From the NCBI GenBank assembly GCA_016699165.1, contig CP064963.1, forward strand, positions 1,116,001 to 1,180,000: a stretch of DNA of 64,000 nt, given 5' to 3'. A program made the translations under genes and the position numbers. The notes beneath the pieces are model-generated. The model had not been told where the DNA came from, ran no database searches, and was given only the letters and a program-made list of their open reading frames with translations. This stretch comes from Candidatus Melainabacteria bacterium. Its GTDB lineage: Bacteria; Cyanobacteriota; Vampirovibrionia; Obscuribacterales; Obscuribacteraceae. Below are positions 6,820-15,532 of the stretch, in pieces. How positions within the stretch are numbered: position 1 is the stretch's first letter; each line of letters begins with the position of its first letter.

Positions 6820-8961
6820 TTAGCCCTCGGGTGAGGCAGGACCACCAGGACCAGCAGGACCACCAGGACCAGCAGGACCACCGGGACCGCCAGGACCACC
6901 AGGTCCACCAGGACCGAGAGGACCACTTGGACCGAGAGGACCGCTTGGTCCACCAGGACCGGCAGGACCACCAGGACCGCTTGGACCACCAGGACCGCTT
7001 GGACCACCAGGACCTCCAGGACCACTTGGACCACCAGGACCGCTTGGACCTCCAGGACCTCCAGGACCTTTTGGACCACTTGGACCACCAGGTCCACTTG
7101 GACCACCAGGACCAGCAGGACCAGCAGGACCTCCAGGACCAGCAGGACCACCAGGACCTTTTGGACCACCAGGACCGCTTGGACCACCAGGACCGGCAGG
7201 ACCGCCTGGACCACCAGGACCCTTAGGACCACCAGGACCGCTTGGACCTCCAGGACCTCCAGGACCCTTAGGACCACTTGGACCGCCAGGACCACTTGGA
7301 CCTCCAGGACCAGCAGGACCACCAGGACCACCAGGACCCTTAGGACCAGCAGGACCGGTTGGACCTCCAGGACCACCAGGACCCTTGGGACCAGCAGGAC
7401 CGCCAGGACCACTTGGACCGCCAGGACCAGCAGGACCACCAGGACCACCAGGACCTTTGGGACCAGCAGGACCAGTTGGACCACCGGGACCACCAGGACC
7501 TTTGGGACCAGCAGGACCACCAGGACCACTTGGACCACCAGGACCGGCAGGACCGCCTGGACCACCAGGACCTTTAGGACCAGCAGGACCAGTTGGACCA
7601 CCAGGACCACCAGGACCTTTTGGACCGGCAGGACCACCAGGACCAGCAGGACCTTTCGGACCACCAGGACCACCAGGACCAGCAGGACCTTTCGGACCAC
7701 CAGGACCGGCAGGACCACCAGGACCGGCAGGACCACCAGGACCAGCAGGACCACCAGGACCGGCAGGACCACCAGGTCCAGCAGGACCTTTTGGACCACC
7801 AGGACCAGAAGGACCACCAGGTCCACCAGGTCCCTTAGGACCGGCAGGACCACCAGGACCAGCAGGACCACCAGGACCAGCAGGACCACCAGGACCAGCA
7901 GGACCACCAGGTCCACCAGGACCTTTTGGACCACCAGGACCAGCAGGACCACCGGGACCACCAGGACCTTTCGGACCGGCAGGACCTCCAGGACCAGCAG
8001 GACCGCCAGGACCAGCAGGACCACCAGGTCCACCAGGACCCTTAGGACCACCAGGACCAGCAGGACCACCAGGACCAGCAGGACCACCAGGACCAGCAGG
8101 ACCACCAGGTCCACCAGGACCAGCAGGACCGCCAGGACCAGCAGGACCACCAGGTCCACCAGGACCCTTAGGACCACCAGGACCACCAGGTCCACCAGGT
8201 CCTAAGGGACCACCAGGACCGGAAGGACCACCAGGACCAGCAGGACCGCCAGGACCAGAAGGACCACCAGGTCCGGAAGGACCAGCAGGACCTAGAGGAC
8301 CGGCAGGACCCAAAGGACCTGTTACGGTGTTAACGCTACCCAGAATAGGATCGCCCGTTGTGTTAGCAACAACGACTGGTCCCAGAGTGTTTGTAATCGG
8401 AAAGGTATACATACTCTGAAAATTCATCAAGTTGCCGTTATTTCCTTGGAAGTGAGCTCCAAAGAAGAAAATGGGCGCTGGGATACGTGAAGTCAGATTG
8501 GTGCGGACCATTACAAATGGACCAGGAGAGCCGGTATTAGCTAGCGGAACTCCTCCTGTACCAGAACCTGAACTTCCTGTTGTGGTTGTGCTCTGAACAC
8601 CCGACGGCATGGGTAATGCTGGATTGTGTCGGATAAAGTCTTCGAAAACAAGCAATTCCGCGGTGAACGACGTGATGACCCAACCAGGCGCATTGGTCTG
8701 GTGGTGCAACAGTGAGGCGTTCATGGCATTTCTGGCATCGGTTGGTGTCGACATCATACCGGCGGCACGGGCGCAGTCGCGGCAAGCGCGGTCGCACATA
8801 TCGGCGGAGAAGATGAGGATACAGATATTAAATGTCAGCGCGCAGATGACGATGAGAATCGATACTACGGCTGCCAATTCGATGGCCGTGATACCTCTGA
8901 GTCTTGACACAAGCCCTTTTTTGGCTCGTTGTCTTCTAGAGTTCGGAGATTGATTGTTCAC
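6820..8961 (-). CDS. TadE-like anchor fused to a long collagen-like GPX tail
   Basis: The 713-aa product has two parts. Residues 1-214 look like a TadE/TadG pseudopilin: basic leader, 'GITAIELAAVVSILIVI' membrane helix, then a soluble region with 'CDRACRDCARAAG'. Residues 215 to about 710 are roughly 165 uninterrupted Gly-Pro-X triplets (X mostly G, A, S or K). Collagen-like triplets usually form rod-like triple helices, so an adhesive fibre held at the envelope is plausible. The start is GTG, with AAGGAGG 13 bp upstream. I prefer this strand because of the pilin-like N-terminus, the ribosome site, the downstream terminator and the co-directional Tad-like neighbours. Confidence 0.85.
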   Translation of the reverse strand: MNNQSPNSRRQRAKKGLVSRLRGITAIELAAVVSILIVICALTFNICILIFSADMCDRACRDCARAAGMMSTPTDARNAMNASLLHHQTNAPGWVITSFTAELLVFEDFIRHNPALPMPSGVQSTTTTGSSGSGTGGVPLANTGSPGPFVMVRTNLTSRIPAPIFFFGAHFQGNNGNLMNFQSMYTFPITNTLGPVVVANTTGDPILGSVNTVTGPLGPAGPLGPAGPSGPGGPSGPGGPAGPGGPSGPGGPLGPGGPGGPGGPKGPGGPGGPAGPGGPAGPGGPGGPAGPGGPAGPGGPAGPGGPKGPGGPGGPAGPGGPAGPGGPAGPKGPGGPGGPAGPGGPKGPGGPGGPAGPGGPAGPGGPAGPGGPAGPKGPGGPGGPSGPGGPKGPAGPGGPAGPGGPAGPGGPAGPGGPAGPGGPKGPAGPGGPGGPKGPAGPGGPAGPKGPGGPGGPTGPAGPKGPGGPGGPAGPGGPSGPGGPAGPKGPGGPGGPTGPAGPKGPGGPGGPAGPGGPSGPGGPAGPKGPGGPGGPTGPAGPKGPGGPGGPAGPGGPSGPGGPSGPKGPGGPGGPSGPGGPKGPGGPGGPAGPGGPSGPGGPKGPGGPAGPGGPAGPAGPGGPSGPGGPSGPKGPGGPGGPSGPGGPSGPGGPGGPSGPGGPSGPGGPAGPGGPSGPLGPSGPLGPGGPGGPGGPGGPAGPGGPAGPGGPASPEG
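7310..7660. repeat. 117-bp higher-order repeats within the collagen-like region
   Basis: The marker GTTGGA recurs at 7358, 7475 and 7592, exactly 117 bp (13 triplets) apart, with near-identical sequence between copies. The simple 9-bp triplet repeat has thus been copied in larger blocks, probably by unequal recombination or slippage, and repeat number may vary between strains. Confidence 0.8.
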
Positions 8962-8986
8962 AGGACCTTCGTAGCCTCCTTAAAAA

Positions 8987-9020
8987 TAAATTGCCTACAT
9001 TATCAAATGTAGGCAATTTA
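8987..9020 (-). terminator. Intergenic hairpin directly before the collagen-gene RBS
   Basis: A perfect 15-bp inverted repeat (8987-9001 and 9006-9020) has a 4-nt loop. Read on the minus strand it is followed by TTTTT and then at once by AAGGAGG, the ribosome site of the collagen-like gene. It may be a partial terminator or processing site that sets the ratio between the upstream von Willebrand gene and the collagen-like gene. Confidence 0.65.
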
Positions 9021-9069
9021 CGTGAAATGAATGTGAATTTGCAGCTAAGCAAACCCGAACATATTTCGG

Positions 9070-11568
9070 TTATCTCTGAGATTGGGTCAAACGTCGGGCA
9101 ATAGCCGAGAACGCTTGCTTAACCTCGTCGACCGATCCGCATTCAAAATATCGTCCACCGTTTTTGGCTCGTCCAGATAGACCGTTAGACCCGTTACCCA
9201 AGAAGGTATTTTGGTCAGCGGTTAAGCTGGGGTTACCAGTCATGTTTAGACCGATACTATAGATTGCGATACCGTCAGTTCTACACTGGTTGGCAACCGT
9301 TTGAGTTTGAGTAGCTTCGGTTGAAGCAACCCCACCCGACGGAATACCATCGGTGAAGAACACAATTGAACGTTTCGAACCTGCTCGAGATAGACCATCG
9401 TACAGAGCATTCTGGAAGTGACGGCGAGCCGTCTCCATAGCTTCGTAACACATAGTCCCTGATTGTGGTCTTCCGTTATATAAGCCATCTCCGCTGTTTG
9501 GATCTGACCACGGAATTGCAGTTGAAGCAGTTGAGCCTTTAGTCACTATATTGAGCGACTGGCTTTGAGATATACCAGTGTTCAACGGAGTTCGAGGTAT
9601 CCTGAATCCAGGCAAGCCACTGGGCGACTGAGTATCGTTGTTCTCATGATTTCGCGTCATGGTTCCAGATCCACCACTATTACTAGAATGTCTACCGTCC
9701 CATATCAGCCTGCCTAAGGTAGCTGCTTGCTGGAAGTTAACGTCGTAGTAGTAGCTATTCTTACCGGAGTAAGCAGCAGTACCTTGTGCACCACCCCAGA
9801 TACCAGTGTGTGGTGTAGCCACACTACCCAGGTTAGGGATAGTTCCTTGGAATGGGTCGGAGTCAGAGAACCCAACGAATCCAAAACGGCAATCGCAAAG
9901 AGCGCCTAATTTCTGGAAGAAACCTTGGTCGGCTCCATCAAGTGAAGTAGCGATTGGTTGGGAGTACCACATTGCCATACGCTGATATGCTTTTTGATAA
10001 CCAGTTTGTGGTGCCATATCAGTGTACGAACTGCGATATGTGTTGGTGCCAGCAAAAGAACCGGCATTCAAAACGTAACCGCGATGCAACCCTGTCCCAT
10101 TTCGGTTAGCGTTGCTATCGAGATTTCCTCTCGATGCTTCTACCAAAACAGCTAGAGTTGGGAAAGTGTATGTTCTGCTACGAATATCTGGATCATCTTC
10201 AGAGCCAGGAAAAGAGGCAGTACATCCGTTGAAAACATCATCACCAAACGCAGGTTGGGTGGGTGGATATTTTGCAACGTTTTTGATGTTCACCACAAGA
10301 TCTGTGTAAATGTTTCTCCAGTTAGTCAAACCAGACTTACCACTTCTTCCACTGTAACTTGGATAGTGCATGGCAGAGGTCAAGCTGCCACCAGGAATAG
10401 AGGCTGTCTGCGGAGGATTAGATAGAGTGGATGGTGACGCACCGTTATACATGTGTTCACCGTATGCAGTGGTATCACCTACCACAGAAACATACGATCC
10501 TCCCCCTGCAATAAAGGCAGGGCAGTTTCCTGGAGGAGAACCATAGTCATTGTTGTTGAAGTGGTGGCGCAAAAATTGTTTGAAGACAATTATTTGATCA
10601 CCAGTTTGAGTTGTTCCAAGCTCAGAGTTCGCCAGGTTTTGAGGAGGCAAAACATTGAGAGATGTGCCTTGCAAAAAGTTGGTCAAATCGAGTCCAACAT
10701 AATTTTGCAGTGATTGGTTACCCGAAGGGTGAGGAGCTTCATCGTACTGAATACATCCTTTGTTCAATTGAGCTGCATTGGCTCCCGGATAGCCTGCTTC
10801 AATAAGTCCTGGAACCTTAAGGTTCAAGTTGACTTGTGCAGGTTGAGTGAGTGTGATCCCAATAATAGGGTTGATAGTGGCAGCGTCGACTGTCCAGTTG
10901 AGAGAATCAGCTCCAGTGAAGCCATTCACCGGCATAGCATTCCACCATCGTTTGACTAGAGTGACCTTGGTGAGGTCATCCATCGAACCTGAATAGTCGA
11001 ATACGAGCACTGTGTCTACCTGTGGCAAACCACCGATAGAACTAGCGGTGATACCAACGTTGCCCACTCCAAAAAATGAAATGAACATAGGGTGATATCC
11101 ATAACCAGCGAAGACCGCGATGGCTCGCCCGTTAGCGTTGTTTGGAGGGTTAAAATCTACTGTAGCGAAATTATTCTTGGGGTCTACCAGACCCAGAACA
11201 ATGTTACAGTTTCCGTCTGTCGATGTCCCAAGAGCAGATAGTGTTGCAACTGGTGTGCAACGTCCTTGCACGAACCGTCCCAGCACGTTGCCCATTTGAA
11301 ACATGTTGTACGCATAAGCAGCTGCGTTTTGTTGTGCGTTTCCTAGCTTAATGTAGCCAGGGTCGTCACTAACATCGTAGCTTGTAAGCATGGCGGTACC
11401 GGCCAATGCTGATGCGTCACAAGTAGCGGTCAGCTCACGTTGCGCCATTTGAACGCGGCTAGCGTCAAAGGCGAACAATCCGGCAATTAGCATGAAAAAC
11501 ATCAATGCTATTACCAGACCTGTTATGGCCGCTCCTTTCTGGTCCCTTATTTTCCTTGACTGCAACAT
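9070..11568 (-). CDS. TadG-like protein with von Willebrand A domain
   Basis: The product (832 aa from the ATG at 11568, which has GGAGG upstream; an earlier in-frame ATG at 11607 lacks a clear site) begins with a Tad-type leader and helix ('KGAAITGLVIALMFFML') and 'DASALAGTAML', as in TadG proteins. A von Willebrand A domain follows with the metal-site motif 'VFDYSGSMDD' (DxSxS) and a late 'FFTDGIPSGG'. Between these lies a long Ser/Gly/Asn-rich insert. It is probably a surface adhesin or minor pilin, co-transcribed with the collagen-like gene. No tadA, tadB or tadC is present in the window. Confidence 0.85.
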   Translation of the reverse strand: MLQSRKIRDQKGAAITGLVIALMFFMLIAGLFAFDASRVQMAQRELTATCDASALAGTAMLTSYDVSDDPGYIKLGNAQQNAAAYAYNMFQMGNVLGRFVQGRCTPVATLSALGTSTDGNCNIVLGLVDPKNNFATVDFNPPNNANGRAIAVFAGYGYHPMFISFFGVGNVGITASSIGGLPQVDTVLVFDYSGSMDDLTKVTLVKRWWNAMPVNGFTGADSLNWTVDAATINPIIGITLTQPAQVNLNLKVPGLIEAGYPGANAAQLNKGCIQYDEAPHPSGNQSLQNYVGLDLTNFLQGTSLNVLPPQNLANSELGTTQTGDQIIVFKQFLRHHFNNNDYGSPPGNCPAFIAGGGSYVSVVGDTTAYGEHMYNGASPSTLSNPPQTASIPGGSLTSAMHYPSYSGRSGKSGLTNWRNIYTDLVVNIKNVAKYPPTQPAFGDDVFNGCTASFPGSEDDPDIRSRTYTFPTLAVLVEASRGNLDSNANRNGTGLHRGYVLNAGSFAGTNTYRSSYTDMAPQTGYQKAYQRMAMWYSQPIATSLDGADQGFFQKLGALCDCRFGFVGFSDSDPFQGTIPNLGSVATPHTGIWGGAQGTAAYSGKNSYYYDVNFQQAATLGRLIWDGRHSSNSGGSGTMTRNHENNDTQSPSGLPGFRIPRTPLNTGISQSQSLNIVTKGSTASTAIPWSDPNSGDGLYNGRPQSGTMCYEAMETARRHFQNALYDGLSRAGSKRSIVFFTDGIPSGGVASTEATQTQTVANQCRTDGIAIYSIGLNMTGNPSLTADQNTFLGNGSNGLSGRAKNGGRYFECGSVDEVKQAFSAIARRLTQSQR

Positions 11569-11622
11569 CGTCAAATTTTCCTCCAGCCGTGGACTACCAG
11601 CATGCACATTATATAAGGATTC

Positions 11623-12222
11623 CTAGAAGCGTAACCCCGGAGGGTTTTCAAATTGAGCTTGCGATGTAACTAACATAGTCATTGGTTTGCTCAGTCCAGG
11701 TACGTCAAACCATGGCACTGGGATAAGTGGTGAGCAATCGCCGACAATCGTTACACGCACAAGCATCGAATATGTATCTGGATCTGGAGCAGGGTCGCCA
11801 GCATTTAGTGGCGAAGGTCCGACCTTTTTAAAAGTGGGAAGACCAGAAGCCGGATCAATTGGCTCCATGATAATTTCCACCCTTGGATTAGTGGGCGAAA
11901 CTGTCCACTGCACCCCGGGAAACATATTTTTGATTTGGGTGGCTCGAGCACGAGCCGTATCATAAGCCCCAGGATATGGTGTTCCAGGAGGGCTTGCAGG
12001 AACGTAAATAAGACGGTTGAAGCACGGAGACTTCGCCGCCATTGACGCACCAGCATTACACGCGAACCAAAGAAAGAAAGCATTCAATCCGACGCAAGAC
12101 AGATTTAAAATCGGAAAAAACAAAAACATGAACAATAAATATAAAGTTGCTACATATTCGGCAGCCATTGCACCTTTGGATCGGCGCCGGAATGTGCCTC
12201 TAAAACCGCTTTTAGCTCTCAT
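11623..12222 (-). CDS. TadE-like pseudopilin
   Basis: The product is about 199 aa. It has a basic N-terminus and a TadE-like segment ('GAMAAEYVATLYLLFMFLFF') followed by an extracytoplasmic domain. The Glu five residues into the hydrophobic stretch fits TadE-like processing sites. I chose the ATG at 12222; a TTG at 12240 is in frame and neither has an obvious ribosome site. It lies 54 bp upstream of the von Willebrand gene and is probably the first gene of this three-gene surface operon. Confidence 0.75.
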   Translation of the reverse strand: MRAKSGFRGTFRRRSKGAMAAEYVATLYLLFMFLFFPILNLSCVGLNAFFLWFACNAGASMAAKSPCFNRLIYVPASPPGTPYPGAYDTARARATQIKNMFPGVQWTVSPTNPRVEIIMEPIDPASGLPTFKKVGPSPLNAGDPAPDPDTYSMLVRVTIVGDCSPLIPVPWFDVPGLSKPMTMLVTSQAQFENPPGLRF

Positions 12223-12514
12223 ACTTTTAATAACCCGCAAAATTAGCTAGCAGTGCCCTTATTACCCTACGCCTCAGTCAAAAAAATTAGTATGCAATTG
12301 TTTGCTTATAGTAAGTATTTTACCGGATATAACCCTTCTTCGAGCCAATAAAATCCGCCGGTTGAAAAAATGGTCCAACGGGGCTCGCCAAAAAGCATTA
12401 ATCTTTTTATAATCTTAGCACGTCGTTTTTTAGGGTGTCAATTTCGCTGAACTTCGTTCTTTAAGAACTGTTCACGAATCCGGGCGCTTGACTTCTATAA
12501 GTGTCAACTTGAAT

Positions 12515-13261
12515 TTAACCGCCAGGGTTATTAACAACAGGGCGCCCTTGTTGCGAGGAAATTCGCTTAAGCATTGAATCTGCAGATATCGTTCCAGGAG
12601 CCGGATTGGAGTTCGTGACAGTGGTAGGCGTGCCAGTTGCTACAGTGGCTCCCTGTACCGGTCCACCGATTTGTGGTGCTGCACTAGCCGCCAAAACTCC
12701 AGCGTAAAGTTTCTTGTAGTATTCGTAAATATCTGGACTGGAAGCTTCTTTCATACAATCTTTGGCAAGATTCATTGCTTCCTCATATTTCTTGCCTTGC
12801 AAACTCACTCGAATCAATCCGCTTTTGGCGTAGTCGGCTTTTGGAGCTAGAGATATTGCCGCTTTATAGCAACTTGCTGCCTGGTCCAGGGCATTAGCCT
12901 TCAAATAGGCTTCGCCATAAGTACACCATTCAAAATAAGTGGGCTTCACAAGCTTCGTAATGGCATTAAGCTGGTCGATTGCGCCTAACGAATTGCCCGA
13001 TTTGACCAGTGCGTAGGCCAGATAGCGCCTTGCAGTAATACTGTCAGGTTCTTTTTTAACGGCAGCACTAAGGGTCGAAACTGCCCCATTAAAATCGCCC
13101 TTGGTCAGGTCTTTGTAGCCTTTTTCAAGAGAAGCGGCAAGCTCGGCATTAATTGTTTTAGCCGCAAAAGCCTGCTGGGGAGCAAATCCCAGCCCAAGTC
13201 CCAAAGCCAATAAGGCTACAGGCAAAGTTTTTATCACTTTGTGCATGTCGTGCGTGCGCAT
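12515..13261 (-). CDS. Secreted TPR protein
   Basis: The 248-aa product has a signal peptide (about residues 1-33, ending 'QQAFA|AKT') and TPR units over residues 45-190 ('YKDLTKGDFNGAVSTLS', 'ARRYLAYALVKSGN', 'EWCTYGEAYLKANALDQAA'). The tail is Pro/Thr rich. GGAG lies about 10 bp before the ATG. The 274 bp between it and the TadE-like gene holds no convincing gene, only a possible CGAGCC/GGCTCG long-range pairing. Confidence 0.8.
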   Translation of the reverse strand: MRTHDMHKVIKTLPVALLALGLGLGFAPQQAFAAKTINAELAASLEKGYKDLTKGDFNGAVSTLSAAVKKEPDSITARRYLAYALVKSGNSLGAIDQLNAITKLVKPTYFEWCTYGEAYLKANALDQAASCYKAAISLAPKADYAKSGLIRVSLQGKKYEEAMNLAKDCMKEASSPDIYEYYKKLYAGVLAASAAPQIGGPVQGATVATGTPTTVTNSNPAPGTISADSMLKRISSQQGRPVVNNPGG

Positions 13262-13364
13262 TATTTTGAAGCTCCTTGGTTTGCCGCCATCTTTATATAA
13301 GGTATTAATTGCTCTATTCTTTTATAAGTAATTATATGTGCTTCCAAGAAAGTATTTTAAACCC

Positions 13365-14069
13365 ATGAAAAGCCACAAGAGCAGAAGAGAACTTCTGATA
13401 ATTCGCTTGATTTGTTATTCATTCATTGCCTGGGTAGTCACGTATGTATATCTCAATTCGTGGACCGGTATTAACGTAAACAAATTAGAGCAGGATCGAA
13501 TCGATCGTATCCAGAAAAAAGCGGCACTCAAAAAGTCCTTAGACGTTTTGATTGAAGCAGGATTCTCGGACAATGAAGTGCTTGGCAAACAAATCGAATT
13601 GCTCACTTATTTTCTGGGCGAAAAAGAAATCGACGAAAGCAAAAAAGTTTTAGACAGTATGGATAGAACTCTTGCCACATCCACGACCCTATCTTGTGGT
13701 GATAAAGTGCGCGCAAAATGTCTGCTCATGATGGGCAAACAATATATGAGTGATTTTCAAAGAGCCGCTCAGATTGCTCTTTCAAGCAAAGAAGAACTAA
13801 ACCAGGCGCTCGCGAAAAAAGAAATAGATCAAGCTTTGTACGAAAAACTAAAAGGCATTATCCAAAATAATTTAGCGGTCACCCAATTTTTGCAATCGAG
13901 TACCGAAGAAGAGCTCGATGAAAGAAAAAAATTATTGACCAAAAGCATTACCAGTTTTGCTCAAGCAGAAAAAATGTTCAAAGCAAATGCTAGTAATACG
14001 GCCCAACAAAAGATTACAAGCGAAAACTTAGCTGCCGCCCGCCGCGAAGTCCTTTTTGACCAAGACTGA
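13365..14069 (+). CDS. Single-pass membrane protein with helical repeat region
   Basis: The product (234 aa from the ATG at 13365; a GTG nine codons upstream is also in frame) has one membrane segment near residues 14-33 and a charged, Lys/Glu-rich helical region that looks like degenerate TPRs. There is no catalytic motif. Its last 42 bp overlap, in opposite orientation, the 3' end of the HTTM gene at 14028-14969, an uncommon convergent overlap. Function unknown. Confidence 0.65.
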   Translation: MKSHKSRRELLIIRLICYSFIAWVVTYVYLNSWTGINVNKLEQDRIDRIQKKAALKKSLDVLIEAGFSDNEVLGKQIELLTYFLGEKEIDESKKVLDSMDRTLATSTTLSCGDKVRAKCLLMMGKQYMSDFQRAAQIALSSKEELNQALAKKEIDQALYEKLKGIIQNNLAVTQFLQSSTEEELDERKKLLTKSITSFAQAEKMFKANASNTAQQKITSENLAAARREVLFDQD

Positions 14070-14969
14070 ATATTTTGCTTTGAGCCAATTTAGAAATTGA
14101 CTTAAATCGTTTGGATAAACAAACAAAATAAGTGTCGCCATCATCAACCATTCAAACTGAGGAATATTCATAGTCCAGTCGATGCTCAAGTGCAAACATA
14201 CACCCAGAGCCAAAATATAATAGCGAAGCTCTTTTATCCATATAAGGGTGAATAAACTAAATTCTACAAATAGAGTTCCCCAGGTCCACATTGCACTTAT
14301 CCAGTCGATGTTTGGATCTAATGGAAACGGAAAACGCATAAGATTTTCCAGTCTTGAAGCAAAATAAACCGCCGACCCATTTGCCCAAACCCAGCCTGGC
14401 GACTTGGTTACAAAAGCATGAAAATATACAATCACTACCTGGAGCTGCAGACAACGCACACCCCATCCTGCAATTTTTTCTTTTGCTTTGTAGTTAGATT
14501 TTTTTCGTGCCAGTCTGTCGTCTATCGACCACACCGCTCCTGAATCGCTGAATATGAGCCAGAAGCAAAGCACACGCATAAGCGAGTCGCCACTATTTAA
14601 TAGATAGGGATTGTGATGATAAAAAGTTGTGAGCATCATAAAACATATGACACTGAAAAACCGACTACAAAATCCTAGAGTCAGACATATTGCCGAAAGA
14701 ATAAAAATGCCATAAATACAAAGCATCCATTCATTGCTTTGCGGTGCCATATTGAGCAAATCTAAAACCACAGTGGGGTTTGCTTCTGCTATCGAACTTG
14801 CCGACACAATTGCTTTTGGGCCATACCAGGTAAATAAATCTGGTAGTAAAAACAAAGCAAACTGAAGTAAAAGCAATCCAAAAAAGATGCGAAATAGAGC
14901 AAGACATTTTGGCGATACGTCTGAAAACCAGAATTCATCCCATAATCTAAGAATGCGCGAAAGGCTCAT
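14028..14969 (-). CDS. HTTM-domain integral membrane protein
   Basis: This is the third HTTM paralogue (313 aa). Motifs in order: 'FSDVSPKCLALFRIFFG', 'GFCSRFFSV', 'NSGDSLMRVLCFWLIFSDSG', 'CLQLQVVIVYFHAFVTK', 'W.NGSAVYFASR' and 'SIDWTMNIPQFEWLM'. It overlaps its partner gene upstream by 4 bp. No DCC gene is nearby, so DCC is not obligatory for the module. The C-terminal codons overlap a convergent gene. Confidence 0.85.
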   Translation of the reverse strand: MSLSRILRLWDEFWFSDVSPKCLALFRIFFGLLLLQFALFLLPDLFTWYGPKAIVSASSIAEANPTVVLDLLNMAPQSNEWMLCIYGIFILSAICLTLGFCSRFFSVICFMMLTTFYHHNPYLLNSGDSLMRVLCFWLIFSDSGAVWSIDDRLARKKSNYKAKEKIAGWGVRCLQLQVVIVYFHAFVTKSPGWVWANGSAVYFASRLENLMRFPFPLDPNIDWISAMWTWGTLFVEFSLFTLIWIKELRYYILALGVCLHLSIDWTMNIPQFEWLMMATLILFVYPNDLSQFLNWLKAKYSVLVKKDFAAGGS

Positions 14970-15529
14970 CGCAAATCCTCCGCTTTCACTTCGTAAGATA
15001 TGAGAGGCATGATTGAATATACAGATGGATTTTTTCGTTTAGCTTCCGGTGGCGGAACCACGGCAATATAACGATAAATACAGACAACCACTGGCGGATT
15101 GTCTTTCATCTCATTGTTTTTGCGCGCCACATATTTGGCTATGTCTTTATACAAAAAAGGATATCGATCTGAGCCTAAATTGTCATCGAGAAATTTGCGC
15201 CACCGCTCTTGCGTGAGCTTGTTTGCAAGGTTTATGCGCTCTAAGCGCTGGAAGTTATAAATTTTGCAAACGCCATCTTTATAGGTAATAGTGGCAACAA
15301 AGTGGACATTGGCTTGAATAGGGCTTGGAGCAAAAACACTAAAATCCTGTTCCAATCCAAAGAACAAGACATAATTCCAAAACGGCTTGAGCATACCCGC
15401 TGCAAGCAAATTAGTACGTTCAAGACAAAGATAAATGAGGGTAAAATTGAAAATAACAAAAAGACTGATGATTATTTTTCTCAGCTTCTTCCAAAGTTCT
15501 CTATCAATTAAGAGATCGGACCATTCCAA
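14966..15529 (-). CDS. One-TM HTTM partner protein
   Basis: The 187-aa product has one membrane segment (about 15-35) and a diverged form of the partner motifs: 'EQDFSVFAPSPIQANVHF' and 'YKDGVCKIYNFQRLERIN'. Its place 5' of, and overlapping, the HTTM gene repeats the order seen at 4606/5181 and 4466/3808. It begins 3 bp after a TPR lipoprotein gene, so the three probably form one operon. Confidence 0.65.
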   Translation of the reverse strand: MEWSDLLIDRELWKKLRKIIISLFVIFNFTLIYLCLERTNLLAAGMLKPFWNYVLFFGLEQDFSVFAPSPIQANVHFVATITYKDGVCKIYNFQRLERINLANKLTQERWRKFLDDNLGSDRYPFLYKDIAKYVARKNNEMKDNPPVVVCIYRYIAVVPPPEAKRKNPSVYSIMPLISYEVKAEDLR

Positions 15530-15532
15530 ATA

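Noticed and set aside
6612..8195. Other long open frames in the collagen-like repeat (His/Gln/Asp-rich and Leu/Val-rich frames)
   Set aside because: They result from stop-free repeat DNA; they lack a credible N-terminal domain or ribosome site.
6820..8330. CRISPR array, suggested by dense repeats
   Set aside because: The repeats are continuous 9-bp coding triplets with no spacers, and no cas genes are nearby.
12241..12514. Possible riboswitch in the leader of the Tad-like operon
   Set aside because: A CGAGCC/GGCTCG pairing can be drawn but no known riboswitch core (for example the c-di-GMP type) is visible.
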